Below, piece by piece: positions 1 through 4,796 of a DNA stretch of 6,001 nt. Position numbers and translations under genes: made by a program. Below the pieces are notes generated by a model. That model ran no database searches. It was not told the DNA's origin and worked only from the letters and a program-made list of their open reading frames with translations. The stretch comes from Candidatus Doudnabacteria bacterium. Lineage in GTDB: Bacteria > Patescibacteriota > Doudnabacteria > UBA920. Position 1 is the first letter of the stretch, and every line of letters begins with the position of its first letter. Location: contig JAEUSE010000064.1 of assembly GCA_016788805.1 (NCBI GenBank), forward strand, positions 1-6,001, read 5' to 3'.

Positions 1-1
1 T

Positions 2-421
2 ACCCAGACATTGTTATTGTCCTGTGGTACCGAGCAAGGGGTGGTGGTGGGTCAAGGTGTGGTAAGCCAAGGTTATCTTATCGGTAAAGTGGTTTTGGCT
101 ACTGCTCGCAATGCTACAATTCGACTGGTGACAGCACCTTCCACGGCCGTTGATGTTCGGGTGGCAAACAGGCAGGCGAGCGGAGTATTGCGCGGATCAT
201 TCGGCTCGGGCTTGGAACTGGATTTTATCTCTGATACCAGCGGTGTGGCCGTAGGGGACTTGGTAACCACCGCCGGAGTGAATGCTCGCATACCTCCGGA
301 TGTGTTGATTGGCAGTGTTGCTCATGTAGAAAAGAAAGCTGGCGCGCTTTTTTCCCAGGTTACCGTGAAAAGCCCGGTGGATTTACGAGATATTCGTTTT
401 GTGCATGTATTACAACCCTAA
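2..421 (+). CDS. mreC: Rod shape-determining protein MreC, C-terminal part (5' truncated by window edge)
   Basis: The reading frame is open from the first bases of the window and ends at TAA (419-421), giving 139 residues of what should be a protein of roughly 270-300. MreC is a membrane-anchored periplasmic or extracytoplasmic scaffold of the elongasome that forms filaments and activates PBP2/RodA. The visible part fits the C-terminal beta-barrel domain: an early GTEQGVVVGQGVV segment corresponds to the family's 'G..dGv..G.pVv' turn, followed by LIGKVV, a 'TAPSTAVDVRV' strand (family: t.p.s.v.v.v), a 'GVLRG' strand, and 'VAVGDLVTTAGV' (family: v..GD.VvTSG) before a 'PPDVLIGSV' turn. The signal anchor and coiled coil lie upstream of the window. 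mreD and the PBP2 gene next door support the call strongly. A TTG at 11-13 is not the true start, because the homology begins before it. Confidence 0.93.
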   Translation, partial: TQTLLLSCGTEQGVVVGQGVVSQGYLIGKVVLATARNATIRLVTAPSTAVDVRVANRQASGVLRGSFGSGLELDFISDTSGVAVGDLVTTAGVNARIPPDVLIGSVAHVEKKAGALFSQVTVKSPVDLRDIRFVHVLQP

Positions 422-555
422 CCGGCTAAGCGCCGAATTACAAAATACAGAATACAAATAAATTTTAAAATCTTAAACCAGATATAAAAATGTAGGATTC
501 TGATATTTGAGTTTATTTGGTATTATGATTTGATGCCCGTAATTTAACACTATAT
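422..555. repeat. mreC-mreD spacer with a weak AT-rich inverted repeat and 7-nt units
   Basis: This is a 134-nt AT-rich spacer inside what is otherwise an mre operon. The left half has three consecutive 7-nt units starting TAC (439, 446, 453: TACAAAA, TACAGAA, TACAAAT). Two separated pairings are visible: AATTAC at 436-441 with GTAATT at 539-544, and CAAATAAA at 455-462 with TTTATTTG at 512-519. The middle is not well paired. There is also a 10-nt palindrome ATTTTAAAAT at 462-471. No convincing promoter was found and no T-tract terminator. This is the weakest member of the spacer-repeat family described in the findings. Confidence 0.45.
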
Positions 556-1086
556 ATGCGTTCAATTTGGTGGCCGATTGGTATGTTGTTCGTGTTGTGG
601 CTTTGTACCGCAGTTGTTTTGCCTGCGTGGATGGACGTGCTGTGGATACCGCGACTCGTGCTCGCCGGAGTGCTTGTGCTTGCTGTAACCGACAATGAGT
701 TTAAGTGGCAGTGGTGCGCACCTATCGTCGGTTTAGTGTTTGATTTTTCTACAGGGGTTTTACCCGGTACGTATATGATTGGTTTTTCTATCATCTACAT
801 TTTGGCTCGGGTGAGTTTTTATCGAATAGTACCTTCGGACAAGATCTTGCCGGCTCTTGGCGTGACTTTTGTTTTGGCTACGCTTTTATTGGGTGTGTGG
901 ACGTCTGTGGTGGGCGCGCTCGCTACAGCGTTCGGCTACCCCATAGTGCCTACGAGTATATGGCGCATACCTCAAACGGAGCTTATACGTACGGGTCTGG
1001 GCGCGATCGCATCAGTCGGAATTTATCTGATGTGGCTTGAGTTCGTACATATGTTTTCTAAGCCGATTAGACTGCGGCGAATGTAA
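556..1086 (+). CDS. mreD: Rod shape-determining protein MreD (integral membrane protein)
   Basis: This gene encodes 176 residues, the usual MreD size of about 160-180. MreD is a polytopic inner-membrane component of the elongasome that sits with MreC and PBP2. The protein is almost wholly hydrophobic, with likely membrane segments near residues 8-23, 31-45, 53-68, 74-88, 98-125 and 145-163, and ends in a short basic tail (RLRR). The most diagnostic stretch is residues 59-71, GLVFDFSTGVLPG, matching the family's 'G...D...g..lG' pattern with the conserved Asp at 63. MreD diverges strongly in sequence, so position between mreC and a PBP2 gene carries much of the weight. The ATG at 556 has no Shine-Dalgarno-like purine run upstream (the preceding bases are AACACTATAT). 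A later ATG (residue 10) would cut into the first membrane helix. The gene ends 4 nt before the GTG candidate start of the next gene. Confidence 0.88.
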   Translation: MRSIWWPIGMLFVLWLCTAVVLPAWMDVLWIPRLVLAGVLVLAVTDNEFKWQWCAPIVGLVFDFSTGVLPGTYMIGFSIIYILARVSFYRIVPSDKILPALGVTFVLATLLLGVWTSVVGALATAFGYPIVPTSIWRIPQTELIRTGLGAIASVGIYLMWLEFVHMFSKPIRLRRM

Positions 1087-1090
1087 GTGA

Positions 1091-3037
1091 GTGGATATGC
1101 CTGATTTTCTACACACAATTGATATGGGCGATAGTCCTCGAACATCGACGGATGACTTAGAGTGGGAGGAAGCGGTATTTACGCCGGTGAGTCCTACGGA
1201 GGACGCTCGAACCATCGAGCATCGTACTCGAACAAAGCCGTGGTTGTTAGGCATGCTTATACTGAGCGTGCTAATACTGGTCGGTCGTCTTGGGTGGCTG
1301 CAGCTCGGACAAGGTTTGGAGTTGCGGGCACTTGCGGACGGAAATCGGTTGCGGGAGCGGGTACTACTCGCCCCTCGGGGTGAAATAGTTGATCGGTACG
1401 GTGAGGTCCTGGCTCGGAGTGCGCCAAGTTTTCGTTTATTGGTGGTGCCCTTTGACGTGCCAAAGGGCCAACTGTCCGATCGACTGACCGAATTGGGTGG
1501 GGTGCTGCGACTTGACACCGCAGCTTTGGCAGAGGTCGCAAAAACGATTAATCCAAAGAGTGTTGAGCCGGTCACTTTGGTAAGCAGTCTGACCAAAGAC
1601 CAGGCAATTTTGTTCGAGACGCGCGCGGCGGAGTTTCCCGGTTTTCTGGTTCAGGCCGTTCCCGTGCGGGAGTATACTAATTCGTTCGTATTTGCGCATG
1701 TGCTGGGGATTACCGGGAGTATAGGCACAGCGGACGGGTATTTAAATAACCCGCTCTATTCTCCGCAAGACGTGGTGGGCAAAAATGGACTGGAGGACTC
1801 GTATGAGTCAATTTTGAAAGGTGCAAATGGGCGTGATTTGGTGGAGGTTGACGCAGCCGGAACTGTCGTGAAGAATTTGGGGCAGTTGCCGAGCAGCCCT
1901 GGGGCAACACTCCATACGACTCTCGACAAACAACTACAGGAAGTGCTGTATAAGCAATTTGCTGACAAGCCCTCAATGAAGGGGGCGGCGGTGGCGCTTG
2001 ATCCTAAGACCGGCGCGGTGCTGGCGCTGGTTTCATTTCCCAGTTTTGACAGCAACGCGTTCGCCCGGGGTATGAGCAGCGCCGAATATCGGGCCTTGTT
2101 GAGCGACACTCGGCTCCCGCTCTTTAACCGCGTAATTGGCGCCCAGCTCCCGCCCGGTTCTACCGTAAAACCGATGGTGAGTGTGGCTGCCTTGCAGGAA
2201 GGGGTGGTTACCGACCGTACTGTTATTTATGACCGGGGGAAGATTACCGTACCCAATCAGTTTAATCCGGCCATTGGCTATGATTTCGTCGGGTGGAAGC
2301 GGGACGGCTTGGGTCCGATGACTGTTCGGTCGGCAATCGCGTCTAGTAGCGACATTTATTTTTATGTGGTTGGCGGCGGGTACCCCGGCACCGGGGTAGA
2401 GGGCCTGGGTATTGAAAGGCTGTCCGCATACTATCGCAAATTTAATCTGGGAAAACCTACCGGTATTGACTTGCCCGGCGAAAAGCCCGGAGTGGTGGCC
2501 GACCCGGCTTGGAAAGCCGCATTTTATAAGTCCGACCCGATACTTGGTAAATGGTACCTGGGCGATACTTATCATGTAGCCATCGGTCAAGGGGATATGC
2601 TTACTACCCCGTTACAAGTGGCAGAGTGGACAGCTACTATTGCCAATAATGGAGTGGGCATGAGGCCGCATGTTTTGGGTAAGGCGGAGAACCAACAGGG
2701 TGTAACCGTTGCGGAGTTTAAGCCCGAGGTGCTTATCCCGAAAATGGCGGACGACTCGGTTATATCAGTGGTGCAACAGGGCATGCGGCAAACAGTGTTA
2801 GCCGGAAGTGCGCGGCAATTCCAAACACTCCCCATCAGCTCGGCCGGTAAGACCGGGACGGCCCAATTTGATAATAATGCGAGCGAGCATGCCTGGTATA
2901 CTTCCTACGCTCCGTATGAGGACCCTCAAATTGTACTCACTGTGTTGGTGGAGGGTGGCGGAGAGGGACATGCTGTGGCGGGACCAATTGCCAAAGAAGT
3001 TCTGAAGTGGTGGGCCGAACATCGCTACAAAAAATAG
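1091..3037 (+). CDS. mrdA: Penicillin-binding protein 2 (class B, elongasome transpeptidase)
   Basis: This is a monofunctional DD-transpeptidase that cross-links new peptidoglycan with RodA during cell elongation, anchored in the membrane with its catalytic domain outside. It has 648 residues counted from GTG 1091; ATG 1097, two codons later, is equally possible as start. In order: an acidic cytoplasmic tail (1-48), one membrane anchor (about 51-72), the class B N-terminal box PRGEIVDRYGEVLA (95-108), the dimer-domain pattern 'GKNGLEDSYE...LKGANGRDLVEVDAAG' (near 229-257), then the transpeptidase domain. The catalytic motifs are all present: SxxK as S357-T-V-K360, the second motif S419-S-D421, and K587-T-G589. 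Asp instead of Asn in motif two is typical of PBP2 rather than FtsI. Length is close to E. coli MrdA (633). The end is marked by three consecutive in-frame stops, TAG TAG TAA (3035-3043). The family call is firm; PBP2 rather than another class B enzyme rests on motif two and the mreCD context. Confidence 0.94.
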   Translation: MDMPDFLHTIDMGDSPRTSTDDLEWEEAVFTPVSPTEDARTIEHRTRTKPWLLGMLILSVLILVGRLGWLQLGQGLELRALADGNRLRERVLLAPRGEIVDRYGEVLARSAPSFRLLVVPFDVPKGQLSDRLTELGGVLRLDTAALAEVAKTINPKSVEPVTLVSSLTKDQAILFETRAAEFPGFLVQAVPVREYTNSFVFAHVLGITGSIGTADGYLNNPLYSPQDVVGKNGLEDSYESILKGANGRDLVEVDAAGTVVKNLGQLPSSPGATLHTTLDKQLQEVLYKQFADKPSMKGAAVALDPKTGAVLALVSFPSFDSNAFARGMSSAEYRALLSDTRLPLFNRVIGAQLPPGSTVKPMVSVAALQEGVVTDRTVIYDRGKITVPNQFNPAIGYDFVGWKRDGLGPMTVRSAIASSSDIYFYVVGGGYPGTGVEGLGIERLSAYYRKFNLGKPTGIDLPGEKPGVVADPAWKAAFYKSDPILGKWYLGDTYHVAIGQGDMLTTPLQVAEWTATIANNGVGMRPHVLGKAENQQGVTVAEFKPEVLIPKMADDSVISVVQQGMRQTVLAGSARQFQTLPISSAGKTGTAQFDNNASEHAWYTSYAPYEDPQIVLTVLVEGGGEGHAVAGPIAKEVLKWWAEHRYKK

Positions 3038-3040
3038 TAG

Positions 3041-3116
3041 TAAGTTGTAGAGTTGTATGTTGTAGGTTACAATTAGGCTCATACTTACAACTTTATAACA
3101 TACAAGATACAGCTTT
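3041..3116. repeat. Imperfect inverted repeat filling the PBP2-folD spacer
   Basis: Inner stem: 3053-3064 pairs with 3094-3105 (12 bp, TTGTATGTT/AACATACAA plus three more pairs, one a G-T wobble). After a small internal loop (3050-3052 opposite 3106-3107), an outer stem of 9 bp follows, 3041-3049 with 3108-3116, with one wobble. The 29-nt loop is 3065-3093. The left arm contains three GTTGTA copies (3044, 3052, 3059). The right arm has TAC/TAT units at 3086, 3094, 3101 and 3108. Both series are spaced by 7 with an occasional 8. The left arm starts on the third tandem stop of the PBP2 gene and the right arm ends 3 nt before the folD ATG, so the element takes up nearly the whole spacer. There is no T-run after it, so it does not look like a normal intrinsic terminator. 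Confidence 0.75.
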
Positions 3117-3119
3117 AAT

Positions 3120-3965
3120 ATGCTCATTGACGGAAAAGCCATTGCACAAACTATATATGCAGATATAGCCGCTCGAGTTGCGGTCCTGCCTTTTACTCCG
3201 GTATTTTGTGATGTTCTGATAGGGAATGATCCAGCTTCTATACAATACGTAAACATGAAAGCGAAACGGGCCGAGCAGTTGGGGTTTAAGTTTTTGCGGT
3301 CGGATTTTCCCAGTTTCGTGCCGGAAGCGGATGTTTTAACGAGAATATCAGAAATTTGTCATATGCCCGAGGTGGCCGGTTTAATTGTTCAGCTGCCAGC
3401 TCCGGTAGGTTTTAATCAATCGGCTCTGGTAAACGCAATTAGTCCGGATATTGATGTGGACTGCTTAACGAACGTAAATTCTTCATTATTTTACGCCGGT
3501 GGTTTGTCATTTGTTCCTCCAACACCCGCAGCCGTGCTGGCTGTTTTAGATAGTCTCACTTTGCCGCCAGAAAAATTGGCACGGTGTGTAGTGGTGGGGC
3601 AGGGTGACTTGGTTGGCCGTCCGGTTAGCTTTTTGTTGCGCGCTCGAGATTTGGAAGTGGAAATAATAACCCGTGAGACGGAACACCCCGAGCGGATTGC
3701 TCGTCAGGCAGATGTGCTTATTACTGCCGTGGGCCGGCCTGGCCTGGTAACCGCGGAGTGGGTGAAGCCCGGCGCTGTGCTCATTGATGCAGGCACTGCG
3801 GAAAGCGGCGGCAGCGTGGTGGGAGATGTAGACAGGGCGAGTGTTGGCGATATCCCCGCTTATTTTTCTCCTACGCCGGGCGGCGTAGGCCCTGTCACAA
3901 TAGCGAAACTATTCTGGAATGTGTTGAGAGTGGCAGAAAGAAAAGCCGGAATTAGTAGTAAGTAA
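3120..3965 (+). CDS. folD: FolD: bifunctional methylenetetrahydrofolate dehydrogenase / methenyltetrahydrofolate cyclohydrolase
   Basis: This cytosolic enzyme interconverts 5,10-methylene-THF, 5,10-methenyl-THF and 10-formyl-THF, supplying one-carbon units for purine, fMet and thymidylate metabolism. It has 281 residues, close to the usual 280-300. Landmarks: the cyclohydrolase YxxxK motif as Y43-V-N-M-K47, with K47 the catalytic lysine; the folate-site VQLPAP (90-95, Q91); DVDC at 112-115, with D114 the substrate-contacting Asp; a Rossmann NAD(P) loop VVVGQGDLVGRPVS (157-170); ADVLITAVGRPG (197-208); and the C-terminal PTPGGVGPVT (251-260). Two positions deviate: the family's DVDG is DVDC here, and the usual GxS(x)xVG loop reads GQGDLVG. 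Both leave the catalytic Lys, Gln and Asp intact, so activity is expected. The ATG at 3120 has no clear Shine-Dalgarno and sits 3 nt after a hairpin arm. The gene follows the PBP2 gene by 82 nt with no obvious terminator, so read-through from the mre cluster is possible. Confidence 0.96.
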   Translation: MLIDGKAIAQTIYADIAARVAVLPFTPVFCDVLIGNDPASIQYVNMKAKRAEQLGFKFLRSDFPSFVPEADVLTRISEICHMPEVAGLIVQLPAPVGFNQSALVNAISPDIDVDCLTNVNSSLFYAGGLSFVPPTPAAVLAVLDSLTLPPEKLARCVVVGQGDLVGRPVSFLLRARDLEVEIITRETEHPERIARQADVLITAVGRPGLVTAEWVKPGAVLIDAGTAESGGSVVGDVDRASVGDIPAYFSPTPGGVGPVTIAKLFWNVLRVAERKAGISSK

Positions 3966-4019
3966 GAATTAATAGGAATCGACAGGCGACTTTTCTAATT
4001 ACTGTTTACTTATTACTAA
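3952..4019. repeat. Inverted repeat overlapping the folD stop codon
   Basis: A 14-bp stem with one G-T wobble is formed by 3952-3965 and 4006-4019. A further 6 bp (3970-3975 with 3995-4001, one bulged base) lies inside, leaving a loop of about 19 nt. The left arm is the last four codons of folD plus its TAA stop (3963-3965). The right arm is four perfectly spaced 7-nt units beginning CT (3995, 4002, 4009, 4016), the first three of the form CTNNNTA. The arms are almost all A+T and are not followed by a T-tract, so a 3'-end processing or mRNA-protecting hairpin is as likely as termination. Confidence 0.72.
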
Positions 4020-4050
4020 ATGACTGCCCGGCGGTGGATAACCGGGGCCG

Positions 4051-4079
4051 TTGACACCACCTGGTATTACCTGTAAAAT
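4051..4079 (+). promoter_or_regulatory. Predicted sigma70-type promoter for greA
   Basis: A consensus -35 box TTGACA (4051-4056) is followed by a 17-nt spacer and a -10 box TAAAAT (4074-4079, 5 of 6 to TATAAT). Transcription would start near 4086, leaving a leader of about 110 nt before the greA ATG. The spacer around it (4021-4060) is more G+C-rich than the flanking repeats. A short ACCT...AGGT inverted repeat (4069-4072 and 4080-4083) brackets the -10 box, but it is too short to call an operator. This is the best promoter match in the window. Confidence 0.7.
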
Positions 4080-4095
4080 AGGTCAAGTATTCAGT

Positions 4096-4197
4096 CAGAA
4101 GCCAGAAGTACGAATTACGAATCACGCCTTACTTTTTTCTTGCAAGTGATTGGTGTTAGTTCGTAATTCTTAATTCGTTATTCGTAATTCTCGTTCT
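4096..4197. repeat. Heptad-periodic inverted repeat forming the greA 5' leader
   Basis: The core stem is a perfect 11 bp: GAATTACGAAT (4112-4122) with ATTCGTAATTC (4180-4190). Three more pairs follow after one mismatch (4124-4126 with 4176-4178), and a short outer AGAA/TTCT pair lies at 4104-4107 and 4194-4197. The left arm is a run of 7-nt units starting at 4096, 4103, 4110, 4117 and 4124, best seen as ACGAATT then ACGAATC. The right arm is six units starting at 4158, 4165, 4172, 4179, 4186 and 4193, consensus WATTCGT, the reverse complement of the left unit. TTCGTAATTCT occurs twice (4160-4170, 4181-4191), so pairing can slip in 7-nt steps. The right arm runs up to the greA ATG. Confidence 0.78.
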
Positions 4198-4659
4198 ATG
4201 TCTAAAAAATATCTCTTAACCCCTGAGGGTTTATCTAAATTAAACGAAGAGCTGAAGCATCTCATTGAAGTAAAACGCAAAGAGGTTATTGAGCGTATTC
4301 GTGAGGCCGCTGCCCACGGTGACTTAAGCGAGAACGCCGACTACGCGCAAGCGCGAGAAGAGCAATCGTTTATTGAAGGTCGCATTCAGGAAATTGAGGA
4401 AATGGTTAAAAACGCGGAAATTATTACCGCTTCTACACAACACAATATTATTTCCATCGGCTCGACCGCCGTGGTAAAAGTTGCCGGTAAAGAACAAAAA
4501 TATACTATTGTCGGGAGTAACGAGGCCAATCCTTCCGAGGGAAAAATTTCCAACGAATCTTTGGTTGGAAAGTCTTTGCTTGGTAAGCGAGTGGGCGATA
4601 AGGTGTCCGTGACTACCCCGGCCGGTGAGACTATATACGAAATTACCGCAATCCAGTAG
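4198..4659 (+). CDS. greA: Transcription elongation factor GreA
   Basis: GreA enters the secondary channel of a backtracked RNA polymerase and stimulates cleavage of the extruded RNA 3' end, restarting elongation. It has 153 residues, within the family's usual 150-160. The N-terminal half (about 1-75) is the antiparallel coiled coil. Its tip motif reads GDLSENADYAQAREEQ (41-56), with the acidic residues D42 and E45 that hold the catalytic Mg2+ at the polymerase active site. The C-terminal half (about 80-153) is the FKBP-like domain that docks on the polymerase rim, with the typical GSTAVVKV, 'SNEANPSEGKIS' and 'SLLGKRVGDKVSVTTPAG' segments. The ATG at 4198 gives the standard MSKKYLLTPEG start. 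No Shine-Dalgarno is visible; the preceding bases are pyrimidine-rich repeat (TTCTCGTTCT). It has its own predicted promoter and its own terminator, so it is probably monocistronic. Confidence 0.98.
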   Translation: MSKKYLLTPEGLSKLNEELKHLIEVKRKEVIERIREAAAHGDLSENADYAQAREEQSFIEGRIQEIEEMVKNAEIITASTQHNIISIGSTAVVKVAGKEQKYTIVGSNEANPSEGKISNESLVGKSLLGKRVGDKVSVTTPAGETIYEITAIQ

Positions 4660-4673
4660 TTTTTCTGTATATG

Positions 4674-4702
4674 TCCGTCCGTGGTCACCACGGGCGGATT
4701 TT
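4674..4702 (+). terminator. Intrinsic terminator of greA
   Basis: Fifteen nt after the greA stop, TCCGTCCGTGG (4674-4684) pairs with CCACGGGCGGA (4688-4698). This is an 11-bp G+C-rich stem with a single G-T wobble, a 3-nt TCA loop, and TTTT (4699-4702) then GTT. This is a classical Rho-independent terminator and differs sharply from the AT-rich heptad hairpins in the other spacers. Confidence 0.88.
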
Positions 4703-4710
4703 GTTATAAT
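4682..4710 (+). promoter_or_regulatory. Predicted sigma70-type promoter for lysS, overlapping the greA terminator
   Basis: A perfect -10 box TATAAT (4705-4710) lies 17 nt downstream of TGGTCA (4682-4687, 4 of 6 to TTGACA). The -35 lies in the terminator stem-loop and the T-tract falls in the spacer. Start of transcription would be near 4717, giving a leader of about 80 nt. The -10 is strong; the -35 is only moderate. Confidence 0.55.
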
Positions 4711-4720
4711 TAAGAGGCTA

Positions 4721-4791
4721 GAGGTGAGAAATGAGCAGTGAGGCGTGAGCCTACTTTCGCTCATATCTCAAGCCTCATTACTCATCACTTC
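4721..4791. repeat. Heptad-periodic inverted repeat forming the lysS 5' leader
   Basis: The main stem pairs 4732-4749 with 4767-4784: 16 of 18 positions pair, one of them as a wobble. The outer part adds 4724-4727 with 4785-4788, past a 4-nt bulge (4728-4731), then 4721-4723 with 4789-4791. The loop is 4750-4766. The left arm is four units RTGAGNN at exact 7-nt steps (4724, 4731, 4738, 4745). The right arm has CTCAY-type units at exact 7-nt steps (4760, 4767, 4774, 4781, with a partial one at 4788). The element begins about where transcription should start and ends 5 nt before the lysS ATG. Confidence 0.82.
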
Positions 4792-4796
4792 CCTAT

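Noticed and set aside
1012..2835. Several antisense open frames of 80-195 codons across the PBP2 gene
   Set aside because: They lie opposite a gene with intact catalytic motifs, have no recognisable domains and read as low-complexity shadows of its codon pattern.
3045..3073. Possible folD promoter TTGTAG-17-TACAAT
   Set aside because: Both hexamers are simply units of the surrounding GTTGTA/TACAA repeat, the -35 matches only 3 of 6, and transcription would start inside the hairpin. Co-transcription with the PBP2 gene is at least as likely.
4021..4095. G+C-richer block with 6-nt TGACTG/CAGTCA ends as a small RNA or insertion remnant
   Set aside because: No stable extended pairing or target duplication could be shown, and the greA promoter accounts for the most distinctive part of it.
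4096..4197. Short regularly spaced repeats as a CRISPR array
   Set aside because: Units are 7 nt, contiguous and degenerate, with no spacers of 30 nt or more and no cas genes.
4717..4796. T-box or lysine riboswitch in the lysS leader
   Set aside because: The leader is only about 80 nt, has no T-box sequence, no alternative terminator, and is fully explained by the heptad inverted repeat.
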